61,385 nt of DNA, taken from the NCBI RefSeq assembly GCF_014656545.1, contig NZ_BNDS01000020.1, forward strand, positions 1 through 61,385, given 5' to 3'. The notes below the pieces were generated by a model that was given only the letters and a program-made list of their open reading frames with translations, ran no database searches and was not told the origin of the DNA. The stretch is from Neobacillus kokaensis. Lineage in GTDB: Bacteria > Bacillota > Bacilli > Bacillales > Cytobacillaceae. The translations under genes were made by a program, and so were the position numbers. Positions 8,195 to 16,388 of this stretch are shown piece by piece; within the stretch, counting starts at the first letter, position 1, and each line of letters opens with the position of its first letter.

Positions 8195-8230
8195 TAGGGG
8201 TTTTTCCTCCACCAGTTAGGGGATTTCCCT
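8195..8230 (+). promoter_or_regulatory. Two TAGGG-type elements, possible NreC-like operator
   Basis: TAGGGGATTTCCCT (8217-8230) is an imperfect palindrome close to the TAGGG-N4-CCCTA consensus reported for staphylococcal NreC, here with a 5-nt spacer. A second, weaker TAGGGG...CCTCC lies 22 bp upstream (8195-8210), about two helical turns. A NreABC-like system is encoded at the end of the same locus. Assignment as its target is inferred. Confidence 0.4.
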
Positions 8231-8237
8231 GATATAG

Positions 8238-8293
8238 ATAACACTTCCGTTTTCCTACAATGAGTATAAGAAAACGGAAGTGTTATTTTTTTT
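8238..8293 (+). terminator. Strong terminator immediately upstream of the oxidoreductase operon
   Basis: A perfect 17-bp stem (8238-8254 with 8270-8286; core AACACTTCCGTTTTC) is followed by eight Ts ending at 8293. The Shine-Dalgarno GAGGAGG of the next gene begins at 8294, one base later. It may only end the M50 transcript, but a promoter for the operon must then lie upstream or overlap the stem (TATAGA at 8233-8238). Otherwise it is a leader attenuator that must be read through. Confidence 0.85.
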
Positions 8294-8307
8294 GAGGAGG
8301 ATCAAAA

Positions 8308-9393
8308 ATGCAGTCTACTATTTCTGCGACTAAAAGACCGGAGCGCTCTATTAACAATGCGTTTGCATCCCAATATGCCAAATCGATGTTTTTATCAATT
8401 GTTGGACTTGCGATTTTAGTGTTTATTGGTACAAGAATGTTTACTCATATTGACTTGAATCTTTATGGATACATGGTAGGTACGATTACCTTTATTGGCG
8501 GCTTCTTCTACCGCTTTATTGCCTGGGGTGAAAGACCGCCAACCAAAATCATTATTAAAAAGGGCTTAAAGCTGTTATTTCGAAAAAGCACCGCTAAAAC
8601 AGCAGTGAATCATTTAGCTATCTATGATTTTATCAAAAAACGTGGATTTTACCGCTGGCTGCAGCACGTGTTAATTGGTTGGGGCTGTGTCCTTGCTTGT
8701 TTAGTAACTTTCCCGCTCGTGTTCAGCTGGATGTATTTTACGATGGCAGACAACGGCTACTACACAGTTGTTTTAATGGGAATGGATCTAATAAACATTA
8801 AAGCAGATGGAATTATCGCATGGTTTTCTTATAATGCCTTAAATATTTCCGCCATCATGGTAATTACCGGGGTCTCGATGGCACTTTACCGCCGGATGAA
8901 AAACATGCAGGCACGAGCCGAGCAAAAGTTTGTGTATGACTTTTTGCCGCTTTACCTTTTGTTGTTTATTTCTGTAACAGGTTTGTTATTAACCGTTCAA
9001 AATGTATTTTTACACGGATGGATGCAGCCGCAAATGTCGCTGATCCACCAGTTTTCTGTAATAGTCACATTAATCTATTTACCATTTGGCAAGCTTGCTC
9101 ATATTCCTTTCCGTCCGATGAGCGTGTTTGCAAGAAACTATCGTGAACATTATGGTGATGAGCATATGAAGGAATGTAAAGTGTGCGGTGAAAAGTTTGT
9201 TTCAGTAGAACAATCGAATGATGTTATCAATGTACTTGATGTGAATGAAATGAACTTTAATATGGAAAAAGACGGCTTCAATTTAGCAGAATTGTGCCTG
9301 CCATGCCGTAGAAAATATCGTATTGCAAGATTTTCAGGGAGCCCTACACACCAAGTGAAGGTCAAGGAGGCAAATCAGAATGCAAGAGGTTAA
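8308..9393 (+). CDS. Cytochrome-b-like membrane anchor of the molybdo-oxidoreductase, with C-terminal CxxC pairs
   Basis: The protein has 361 residues and about five or six TM segments. Histidines near membrane segments (H120, H236, H247, H265) could ligate b-type haem as in NarI-like quinol-oxidising subunits. The cytosolic C-terminus carries two cysteine pairs, CKVCG (290-293) and CLPC (330-333), a zinc-ribbon or iron-sulfur-like pattern unusual for such anchors. It is the first gene of the operon and overlaps the catalytic subunit gene by 14 bp, which suggests translational coupling. The inferred role is to take electrons from menaquinol for the downstream redox subunits. No close named family was recognised. 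Confidence 0.6.
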   Translation: MQSTISATKRPERSINNAFASQYAKSMFLSIVGLAILVFIGTRMFTHIDLNLYGYMVGTITFIGGFFYRFIAWGERPPTKIIIKKGLKLLFRKSTAKTAVNHLAIYDFIKKRGFYRWLQHVLIGWGCVLACLVTFPLVFSWMYFTMADNGYYTVVLMGMDLINIKADGIIAWFSYNALNISAIMVITGVSMALYRRMKNMQARAEQKFVYDFLPLYLLLFISVTGLLLTVQNVFLHGWMQPQMSLIHQFSVIVTLIYLPFGKLAHIPFRPMSVFARNYREHYGDEHMKECKVCGEKFVSVEQSNDVINVLDVNEMNFNMEKDGFNLAELCLPCRRKYRIARFSGSPTHQVKVKEANQNARG

Positions 9394-11569
9394 TGTAAAG
9401 GGACCTAGAGATAAATTTTTCAAGGAAATTGAAAATGTGCGTCACCCAAATGAAACGCTCGTAAAGACGCACTGCAGCTATTGCGGCATGCAATGCGGGA
9501 TGAATTTACGTGTTAATACAAAAACAAATAAAATTATTGGGGTTGAACCTCGTTATGACTGGCCGGTAACGGTTGGGAAAATGTGTCCTAAAGGGGTTAC
9601 CGCTTACCAGCAGACAAATCACCCGGATCGTATCCTAAAACCGTTAATCCGCGATGATGCTTCATTAAAAGGTACGCAACAAGGCTTCCGGGAAGCTTCT
9701 TGGGACGAAGCCTATGACTTAATTGCAAAGAAATTTATCGAACTGCAGGAGCAGTATGGTAAAGATACGTTATCTGTATTCAGTGGTGTTTCGATGACGA
9801 ATGAAAAATGTTATTTGACCGGTAAGTTCGCGCGGGTTGCTCTTGGAACACGGTATATTGACTACAACGGACGATTCTGTATGTCAAGTGCTGCTGGTGG
9901 ATTCCTACGTTCCTTCGGGGTTGACCGCGGTTCGACATTACCATGGACAGATATCCATGAAACAGATTGCTTGTTCATAGCTGGAAGCAACACGGCTGAA
10001 TGCCATCCAACCTCTATGTTCCGTGTCTGGAACGTTCAGGAACGCGGCGGATATATCATTGTTGCCGATCCTCGTGAAACACCAATTGCAAGACGGGCAG
10101 ATGTTCACCTAGATTTAAGACCCGGAACAGACCTTGCACTGGCAAACGGGATTGTTAACCTGCTGATTCAAAACGGGTATGTGGATGAAGTATTCGTTAG
10201 CAGCCATACAAACGGCTTTGAAGAAACAAAAGAATTAGTGAAAGAATTTACACCAGAATATACGAGCCAAATTACTGGCGTTGCACCTGAAAAAATTATT
10301 CGTGCTGCAGAAATTTATGGAATGGCTCCGAATGCAGTTGTTATGTTTGCCCGTGGTATTGAACAGCAGCATAAAGGAGTAGATAACGTATCAGGTTATA
10401 CGAACATGGCTCTTGTAACTGGAAAAATCGGTCGTCCTAAATCAGGGGTAGCGACGTTTACTGGTCAAGGAAACGGGCAAGGCGGCCGTGAGCATGGGCA
10501 GAAATCTGATCTGCTTCCAGGCTATCGCAAAATTACCAATCCGAAACATGTCCAAGAAGTATGTCAGGTTTGGGGCATCACGCCTGAAGAAATGCCGCAG
10601 CCAGGTGTATCTGCTTATGAAATGTTTGAACTAATGGAACAAAAAACGATCCGCGGATTATATCTGCTTTGCTCAAACCCGGCAGTATCTGCGCCAAATC
10701 AAAACTTTGTCCGTAAAGCACTTAAAGGTTTGGACTTCATGGTTTGCTCTGATTTCTATCTTTCTGAATCCGCAGAATTTGCTGATGTTATCCTTCCATC
10801 GGTAACATGGTCAGAAGATGAAGGAACGGTAACCAATATTGAAGGACGGATCATTAAAATTAATAAGGCTCAAGAGCCGCTCGGCGAATCCAAGCCTGAC
10901 TGGCAGATACAAGCTGAGCTTGCTGAATATCTTGGCAGAGGAAAATACTTCTCTCATTTAAAAACAGCCCGCGATGTCGCTGATGAATTCCGCTTAGCTT
11001 CAAAAGGCGGTTATGCAGATTACTACGGAGCAACGTGGGATAAGATTGAAAAACAAGATGGTGTGTTCTGGCCTTGCCGTGATGAAAATGATCCAGGAAC
11101 ACCACATATGTTCTTAGATAAAAAATTCTATCATCCAGATGGAAAGGCGAAAATTTGTGCACTGCCTTACCGTCCGCCTGCAGAAGAGCCGGATGTAGAG
11201 TATCCATTACGCTTAACTACAGGTCGTGTTGTGTATCACTATCTGTCAGGGAACCAAACACGCCGGATTCAATTTTTACGCGACATGTGTCCTGAGCCAT
11301 ATGTAGAAGTACATCCCGAAACAGCAGCGAAATACATGATTGAACATGAAGAATATGTCCGCCTCTACACACGAAGAGGGGAGGCAGAATATAAAGTGAA
11401 AATTACCGAGGCCATTAGAAAGGATACCGTTTTTGTTCCATACCATTTTGGTCACGATAAATCTATTAATCTACTAACGATTGCCGCGCTTGATCCGATT
11501 TCCCGGATGCCGGAGTTTAAGGCATGTGCCGCGCAGATTGAAAAACTAGACAGAACTGAGGTGCAGTAA
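9380..11569 (+). CDS. Molybdopterin oxidoreductase, nitrate-reductase (NasA/NarB/NapA)-like catalytic subunit
   Basis: The protein has 729 residues. The N-terminal [4Fe-4S] motif is C32-x2-C35-x3-C39...C69. Bis-MGD binding regions follow, and NGRFCMSS places the likely Mo-ligand cysteine at 167, as in Nap/Nas-type enzymes rather than the Asp of NarG. The C-terminal molybdopterin dinucleotide-binding domain begins near YPLRLTTGRVVYHYLSGNQT. There is no Tat signal, so it should be cytosolic. It lacks the C-terminal extra iron-sulfur or ferredoxin domains of some Nas enzymes. Its partners here are a cytochrome-b-like anchor, a DmsB-like ferredoxin and a Rieske protein, which suggests respiratory rather than purely assimilatory use. 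The substrate is probably nitrate, but another oxyanion cannot be excluded. Confidence 0.8.
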   Translation: MQEVNVKGPRDKFFKEIENVRHPNETLVKTHCSYCGMQCGMNLRVNTKTNKIIGVEPRYDWPVTVGKMCPKGVTAYQQTNHPDRILKPLIRDDASLKGTQQGFREASWDEAYDLIAKKFIELQEQYGKDTLSVFSGVSMTNEKCYLTGKFARVALGTRYIDYNGRFCMSSAAGGFLRSFGVDRGSTLPWTDIHETDCLFIAGSNTAECHPTSMFRVWNVQERGGYIIVADPRETPIARRADVHLDLRPGTDLALANGIVNLLIQNGYVDEVFVSSHTNGFEETKELVKEFTPEYTSQITGVAPEKIIRAAEIYGMAPNAVVMFARGIEQQHKGVDNVSGYTNMALVTGKIGRPKSGVATFTGQGNGQGGREHGQKSDLLPGYRKITNPKHVQEVCQVWGITPEEMPQPGVSAYEMFELMEQKTIRGLYLLCSNPAVSAPNQNFVRKALKGLDFMVCSDFYLSESAEFADVILPSVTWSEDEGTVTNIEGRIIKINKAQEPLGESKPDWQIQAELAEYLGRGKYFSHLKTARDVADEFRLASKGGYADYYGATWDKIEKQDGVFWPCRDENDPGTPHMFLDKKFYHPDGKAKICALPYRPPAEEPDVEYPLRLTTGRVVYHYLSGNQTRRIQFLRDMCPEPYVEVHPETAAKYMIEHEEYVRLYTRRGEAEYKVKITEAIRKDTVFVPYHFGHDKSINLLTIAALDPISRMPEFKACAAQIEKLDRTEVQ

Positions 11570-11570
11570 A

Positions 11571-12134
11571 GTGGTGAAGAAGAGGTTATATCTTGAACTT
11601 GAAAATTGTATCGGGTGCCGTTCCTGCTTAGCTGCCTGTACGCAGTGCGGCGGGCACGAACAGCGGAACCGTAACTATGTTTACGATGTAAATCCACTGG
11701 TGAACCGTCAGACGATGCCGCTTATGTGCCTTCACTGTGTGAATCCTGCGTGTGCGAGAAGCTGCCCGGCGCAAGCTATTCAAATCCATGAAACAGGGGC
11801 CGTTCTTTCGGCTCTTGTGGAAAAATGCATCGGCTGTCAAAACTGTACAATTGCCTGCCCATACGGCATTCCGAAGTTTGATACCGAGCAGAATTTAATG
11901 TACAAATGTGATCTATGTATTGACCGGACAAAGGACGGCATCCCGCCGATGTGTGCGAGTGTATGTCCATCCAATACGCTGCAATGGCTGACAGATGAAG
12001 AAATCGAAGCAAAACAAAAGCAATTTAACCTTGATAATGGCAAGTGGGTTACAAGCATGCCTTACTTAGAAGGCGAAACAAATGTTAGAGTGAATCTCCC
12101 TGGAATCCTGCAGGGTGTCACGAAATTGTTCTAG
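11571..12134 (+). CDS. Four-cluster ferredoxin-type electron-transfer subunit (DmsB/NrfC-like)
   Basis: The protein has 187 residues with four cysteine clusters typical of [4Fe-4S] electron-wiring subunits: CIGCRSCLAAC, CLHCVNPACARSC, CIGCQNCTIAC and CDLCIDRTKDGIPPMCASVC. It starts at tandem GTG codons one base after the stop of the catalytic gene. It should relay electrons between the membrane anchor or Rieske protein and the molybdoenzyme. No signal peptide is present, in keeping with a cytosolic complex. Confidence 0.85.
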   Translation: MVKKRLYLELENCIGCRSCLAACTQCGGHEQRNRNYVYDVNPLVNRQTMPLMCLHCVNPACARSCPAQAIQIHETGAVLSALVEKCIGCQNCTIACPYGIPKFDTEQNLMYKCDLCIDRTKDGIPPMCASVCPSNTLQWLTDEEIEAKQKQFNLDNGKWVTSMPYLEGETNVRVNLPGILQGVTKLF

Positions 12135-12143
12135 GAGGGATTC

Positions 12144-12671
12144 ATGATGAACGACAAAAATAACAAAATCCCATTTAATGAAGATAACTATACACATAAT
12201 ATAAATCGGAATAATGAAAGAAAGCTGGACCGTAGAGGTTTTATGAAAACTTTGGTTGGGGCAGCTGGTGTGTTTGCCATCTCTTCCCTTCCATGGGGAG
12301 CCATTGCCGCAAAGGAGCTTACTGGTCTTAGTGATAAGAAATATCCAAAGCATAAAATTACTGATGTCAACTCAATCGCAATTGGCGATGCTGTAGATTT
12401 TGCTTTTCCTAGTGAGCATGACAGTGCTATCTTAATCAGGCTTTCTGAAAGTAAATATGTTGCTTATCAAAATGCTTGCACTCACCTTCGCTGCCCAGTA
12501 TTTTGGGAAAAGGCAGAGGGGGAAATGATTTGTCCTTGCCATCACGGAAAATTTGATGTGGAAACAGGTGAACCGATTGCCGGACCGCCTAGACGTCCGC
12601 TTCCGGAAATTCATGTGAAGGTCCAGAACGGCGCCGTTTATGCCGTGGGGGTGAAGCGTTATGAAGCGTAG
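12144..12671 (+). CDS. Rieske [2Fe-2S] protein with twin-arginine signal
   Basis: The protein has 175 residues. DRRGFMKTL near residue 30 followed by a hydrophobic stretch (GAAGVFAISSLPWGAIAA) is a Tat signal or anchor, as in QcrA-type Rieske proteins. The cluster ligands are CTHLRC and CPCHHGKFD (the CxH...CxxH pattern). It lies 9 bp behind the ferredoxin gene. A Rieske subunit on the outer face combined with a cytosolic molybdoenzyme is an uncommon arrangement. It may tap the menaquinol pool together with the cytochrome-b-like subunit in a bc-like module. Confidence 0.85.
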   Translation: MMNDKNNKIPFNEDNYTHNINRNNERKLDRRGFMKTLVGAAGVFAISSLPWGAIAAKELTGLSDKKYPKHKITDVNSIAIGDAVDFAFPSEHDSAILIRLSESKYVAYQNACTHLRCPVFWEKAEGEMICPCHHGKFDVETGEPIAGPPRRPLPEIHVKVQNGAVYAVGVKRYEA

Positions 12672-12852
12672 TTACGTTCCTGTTGCCCTGCTTCTCGCTG
12701 TATTGTTCCTAAATATCATTTTTACTCAGTACATGGTTCATCAATATTTTTATGAACATTATACGAATACAATCATAGCCGCCGTGATTAATGTGATCCT
12801 TTTTCCAATTGCCTTCCTCATTTATAAAAAAGGTGTGAATGTTAATGACTAG
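12661..12852 (+). CDS. Small two-TM membrane protein
   Basis: A 63-residue protein with two hydrophobic segments (VALLLAVLFLNIIFTQY and IIAAVINVILFPIAFLIY). Its ATG overlaps the stop of the Rieske gene and its own end overlaps the next gene, so it is embedded in the operon. It may help assemble or anchor the complex. Not recognised. Confidence 0.65.
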   Translation: MKRSYVPVALLLAVLFLNIIFTQYMVHQYFYEHYTNTIIAAVINVILFPIAFLIYKKGVNVND

Positions 12853-13156
12853 TGAAACGTATATCGATTTTTGCTTTGTCCGTCCTGCGGCAGGCGGTTT
12901 TTCGAAAGAAATTGATGAGCTGTTGAAAAATACCTTTGAGAAGAAACGCTTGAATTGGTACCTTGAGGAAAAGACAGTTGATAGTGCTGAGATGGTGATT
13001 GCCGAGATAAAAGGGATGAGCGATTGGACTTCTGAGGATGAGACCATTCAGTTCCTCGAGGAAAACGCAGGTGAAAAGTTCTGGCAGTATCTGCAGGGCT
13101 ATAAAATGTTCATCTATCCCGTAAAGAGAGGATGTGGCAGCTGTGGCGTCCATTAG
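12845..13156 (+). CDS. Small cytosolic operon protein with C-terminal CGSCGVH
   Basis: A soluble protein of about 103 residues ending GCGSCGVH, a C-x2-C-x2-H tail that could bind metal or be redox active. The ATG at 12845 has AGGTG 9 nt upstream; the ATG at 12839 is only 3 nt away. It overlaps both neighbours. An accessory or chaperone-like role for the molybdoenzyme is possible, in the position where NarJ/TorD proteins often occur, but no homology was recognised. Confidence 0.6.
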   Translation: MTSETYIDFCFVRPAAGGFSKEIDELLKNTFEKKRLNWYLEEKTVDSAEMVIAEIKGMSDWTSEDETIQFLEENAGEKFWQYLQGYKMFIYPVKRGCGSCGVH

Positions 13157-13424
13157 TCTTGATGATGTAAAACGATTTGCCGAAGGAGCAAAGGTTGAAA
13201 TTTTTATCCACGACCAGGAAGGCAGCGACCAGGCTCCGGCTGTCAAAAAAACAATAAAAAAGGTCCAGCTTTGCCCGGACTCGACCCATCTTCGCTTTTA
13301 TTTTGATGACTTTTATTTTCTCGCTGTCCCGCTCGCCAGTGATGTAAGCTGGTCAAACGAACAATGGGCCGCATTTGATTCAGAAAGCGGGTTAACTTAT
13401 ACTTTTAAAAAGGTTCAGGTCTAA
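13134..13424 (+). CDS. Small hypothetical protein at the end of the oxidoreductase operon
   Basis: A 96-residue soluble protein rich in Phe, Tyr and Asp (RFYFDDFYFLAVPL). It starts at a GTG with AGAGAGGA upstream and overlaps the preceding gene by 23 bp, so the coding order is tightly coupled. Function unknown. A weak hairpin with a T run (near 13419-13445) follows before the regulatory genes. Confidence 0.55.
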   Translation: MAAVASISLDDVKRFAEGAKVEIFIHDQEGSDQAPAVKKTIKKVQLCPDSTHLRFYFDDFYFLAVPLASDVSWSNEQWAAFDSESGLTYTFKKVQV

Positions 13425-13513
13425 TAATGCGGCCTGCCTTTTTTATAAATTTTTGTTTTTGCAGATATATTACCAAAACTACTCGTTAAATCAAATAAAG
13501 GAGGGCAGGCTAA

Positions 13514-14173
13514 ATGGATTTACAAAAATCAAAACAGCAGATCAGCTCTTATATTATTGATACCCAGGAAGAAGAAATTAAAAGAATTGCCCATGAGCTG
13601 CATGAAGGAGTAGGACAAAATCTGTATAGTATTTTAACAGGATTACAGTTTGTTGAATCTGGAACAAAAGAGCCGCAGATGAAAAATTACCTCCATGAAA
13701 TGACCATTTTGATAGAAAAAACAATTCAAGAGATTAGACTGTTATCTGTTGAATTACATCCGCCTGCTCTTACCACTCTAGGCCTACTCCCAGCAGTGAA
13801 AAGCTATAGTAAGCTATATACTTCAACATTCGGCATTTTAGTCGATCTGGAATCTTTTGGTGTTGAGAAACCAATACCGGAGAAACGCCGAATTGCTGTT
13901 TTTCGCGTATGCCAAGAAGCTTTTATGAATATTGCCAAATATGCAGATTCCTCCAATATAAAAGTAAATTTTATTTGGAAAGAAGAAGAGTTAACCATTA
14001 CAATTCGTGACTTTGGCAGCGGGTTCGAGCCAGAATCACTAAATCTTCAGCATACCTCAGGGCTTTCGGCCATGAAGGAAAGAATGCTTCATACTGGCGG
14101 CAGGTGTACTATATCTTCTAAAATAGGAGAGGGAACACTGATAGAATTATCTCTTCCACTAAATGTAGAGTAA
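13514..14173 (+). CDS. Soluble HisKA_3 sensor histidine kinase (NreB/NarX-like output domain)
   Basis: The protein has 219 residues and only a transmitter module. The HisKA_3 H-box is IAHELHEGVGQNLYS, with Glu where most family members have Asp after the phospho-His. It is followed by an HATPase domain (CQEAFMNIAKYA, DFGSGFEP, GLSAMKERM). There is no TM or sensor domain, so sensing must come from a partner, most likely the GAF protein at 14854. It is followed 12 bp later by its probable response regulator. It is preceded by AAAGGAGGG. Confidence 0.85.
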   Translation: MDLQKSKQQISSYIIDTQEEEIKRIAHELHEGVGQNLYSILTGLQFVESGTKEPQMKNYLHEMTILIEKTIQEIRLLSVELHPPALTTLGLLPAVKSYSKLYTSTFGILVDLESFGVEKPIPEKRRIAVFRVCQEAFMNIAKYADSSNIKVNFIWKEEELTITIRDFGSGFEPESLNLQHTSGLSAMKERMLHTGGRCTISSKIGEGTLIELSLPLNVE

Positions 14174-14185
14174 GGGGAGTTTAGA

Positions 14186-14839
14186 TTGATAAGAATCCTA
14201 TTAGTTGATGATCATGCAGTTGTTAGGAGCGGTTTAAAAATGCTTCTTCAAACAAATCCAGAAATGCAAGTGGTCGGAGAAGCATCTGAAGGAAATGAAG
14301 GAATTAAAAAGGCATTAAAGCTGGAGCCAGATGTGGTCGTAATGGATTTAAGCATGCCGCACGGAAAAGACGGTCTTTCGGCAACGGCAGAATTAAAGCA
14401 GCAAATGCCTGGGGTTAATATTTTGATTTTAACGATGCATGATGACGAAGAATATCTTTTTCGTGCGATTCAAGGCGGGGCGTCAGGCTGTATTTTAAAG
14501 AGTGCGCCGCACGATGAATTAATGTCGGCCATCGAATCGGTTGCAAAAGGAAATGCTTATCTGCATCCATCCGCCACAAAACGATTAATGGAAGAATACT
14601 TATCAGGCGTGAAAAATGATGGCAATGACACTTACAATCTTTTATCTGAACGGGAGAAGGAAGTATTGACTTTAATTGCGAAAGGGTACGCTAACAAGGA
14701 AATTGCGGAACAGCTTGTCATCAGTGTGAAAACAGTTGAAACTCACAAAAGCAACTTAATGGAAAAACTGCAGCTGAAAACTCGGCCCGAATTAGTGGAA
14801 TATGCCGTTAAAAAAGGTTTATTAGGCTATAGCATTTAA
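14186..14839 (+). CDS. NarL/NreC-family response regulator
   Basis: The protein has 217 residues. The receiver domain has DDHAVVRSG acidic residues and the phosphoacceptor in VVVMDLSMP. The LuxR-type HTH is LSEREKEVLTLIAKGYANKEIA. It starts at TTG with AAGGGGAG 7 nt upstream. It sits between two HisKA_3 kinases and upstream of a GAF protein, matching an expanded NreABC set. The likely target is the oxidoreductase operon upstream, where TAGGG-type elements occur. Confidence 0.88.
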   Translation: MIRILLVDDHAVVRSGLKMLLQTNPEMQVVGEASEGNEGIKKALKLEPDVVVMDLSMPHGKDGLSATAELKQQMPGVNILILTMHDDEEYLFRAIQGGASGCILKSAPHDELMSAIESVAKGNAYLHPSATKRLMEEYLSGVKNDGNDTYNLLSEREKEVLTLIAKGYANKEIAEQLVISVKTVETHKSNLMEKLQLKTRPELVEYAVKKGLLGYSI

Positions 14840-14853
14840 GGAGAATATCCAGG

Positions 14854-15306
14854 ATGACAGAACTTAGAGAACTTCCAGCAATAATTGAGGTATGTGAAAA
14901 GTTAAAAACGGCAGCAGCCTGCGAGTTTGTCGGACTTGCCCTCCAGAATGAAACTGGCCCTGATGTCAGATGGCATTATGCTTCCGGAAATTTGAACGAT
15001 AAATACAAACGAATCACGGTCCGTTTCGGAAAAGGAATCGCCGGAAAAATTATTTCAAGCGGCAGTAAGATGATGATCAGTGATTTTCCAAATCAAATTT
15101 TTGGAAAAGTTACCGATTATCCCATTATGCTGGCTGAAAAACTTATTTCTTCCTATGCGGTTCCTTTATTTTTTAATTACGTCCCAAAAGGAGTTTTGCT
15201 AGTAGGGAATAGGGAATCACATGTGTTTAGTGAAGAGGTCCAGCAAATGGTAGACGATTCTGCTCTCGTCCTGGAACAGCTCTTAAAGGAGCAAATCTTT
15301 AGATGA
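14854..15306 (+). CDS. GAF-domain protein, NreA-like nitrate-sensor candidate
   Basis: A single-domain GAF protein of 150 residues, the length of NreA. The core includes VGLALQNETGPDVRWHYASGN and FGKGIAGKIISSG. NreA binds nitrate and inhibits NreB phosphorylation in staphylococci, and its position next to NreB/NreC-like genes supports the same role here. Ligand-binding residues cannot be verified by eye. It is separated by 14 bp from the regulator and 12 bp from the PAS kinase. Confidence 0.7.
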   Translation: MTELRELPAIIEVCEKLKTAAACEFVGLALQNETGPDVRWHYASGNLNDKYKRITVRFGKGIAGKIISSGSKMMISDFPNQIFGKVTDYPIMLAEKLISSYAVPLFFNYVPKGVLLVGNRESHVFSEEVQQMVDDSALVLEQLLKEQIFR

Positions 15307-15318
15307 GGGGGATTTAAA

Positions 15319-16344
15319 ATGGACAAGGAATTTCAGCAGACGAAAAATGAGTTATTAGACTATAAATTTGCGCTTGATGCCTCTTCCATTGTGGCCATCA
15401 CCGATTCCCACGGTGTAATTAAGTATGTGAATGATCAATTTTGTCATATATCGAAATACTCCCGTGAGGAATTATTAGGCCAGGACCACCGAATTATTAA
15501 TTCAGGACATCATTCTAAGGGTTTTTTCAAAGAAATGTGGCGGACAATTGGTTCTGGAGAGGTTTGGAAAGGCGAGATTTGTAATCGGGCAAAAGATGGT
15601 ACCTACTATTGGGTTGATACAACGATTGTTCCATTTTTAAACGAGAACGGAAAACCTTATCAGTATTTAGCGATTCGCTATGAAATTACCGAGAGAAAAA
15701 GGGTCGAGCAAGAATTACAGAAGATGATGACTAGAATCATTAATGTTCAGGAAGAAGAACGAAAGAGGTTTTCACGTAATTTGCATGACGGAATTGGCCA
15801 GAATCTATACAGTCATTTAATTACGATTAATCGGCTTCTTTCGGAGATGGACCATCCTCTTCTTCATCAGATGCAGGAGGAAGCCACACAATTAATTGAA
15901 GAAATTCGTGAAATTTCATGGGAGCTTCGTCCGTCTGTCCTGGATGACCTTGGCCTTGTGCCAGCGATTCGCTCGTATCTCACTAGATTTTCCGATCATT
16001 ACAATATTGATGTTTATTTTGACTGTGTCCTCCATCAGCGCCTTGAAATCAGCATTGAATTAACGATTTACCGAATCATCCAAGAAGCGTTGACCAATAT
16101 TCGTAAGTATGCAGGAGTAACAGAAGCAGTCGTTACGGTACGAGAAATGGATGATGTTGTCCGGGTGATGATTGAGGATAAAGGGAAAGGATTTAATTTA
16201 GATTTGAGGGCAAAATCTCCTGGTGTTGGTCTTTTTAGTATGGACGAGCGTGCCCGCTCTGTTGGAGGTACCTTATCCATCCATTCATCCCCTGGAAAAG
16301 GAACGAGAATTATTTTAGAAGCACCTAATACAAATAATGAATAG
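15319..16344 (+). CDS. PAS-domain HisKA_3 histidine kinase
   Basis: The protein has 341 residues. The N-terminal PAS/PAC domain (residues ~10-130) has [20 protein letters not shown] and a C-terminal PAC segment. The HisKA_3 box [17 protein letters not shown] and the HATPase motifs [12 protein letters not shown] and [11 protein letters not shown] follow. Oxygen-sensing NreB holds its [4Fe-4S] cluster with four cysteines in the PAS domain. Here only two scattered cysteines (about 42 and 88) are present, so the cofactor must differ, perhaps a haem or flavin, or none. It is the last gene of the regulatory set. Confidence 0.85.
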   Translation: MDKEFQQTKNELLDYKFALDASSIVAITDSHGVIKYVNDQFCHISKYSREELLGQDHRIINSGHHSKGFFKEMWRTIGSGEVWKGEICNRAKDGTYYWVDTTIVPFLNENGKPYQYLAIRYEITERKRVEQELQKMMTRIINVQEEERKRFSRNLHDGIGQNLYSHLITINRLLSEMDHPLLHQMQEEATQLIEEIREISWELRPSVLDDLGLVPAIRSYLTRFSDHYNIDVYFDCVLHQRLEISIELTIYRIIQEALTNIRKYAGVTEAVVTVREMDDVVRVMIEDKGKGFNLDLRAKSPGVGLFSMDERARSVGGTLSIHSSPGKGTRIILEAPNTNNE

Positions 16345-16350
16345 AATAAT

Positions 16351-16388
16351 AAAGCTGCAGCCTTTGCTAGGTCTGCAGCTTTTCTTTT
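16351..16388. terminator. Bidirectional terminator between PAS kinase and glnS
   Basis: AAGCTGCAG (16352-16360) pairs with CTGCAGCTT (16373-16381). A T run follows on the plus strand and A-rich sequence lies on the other side, so it can serve both convergent genes. Confidence 0.85.
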
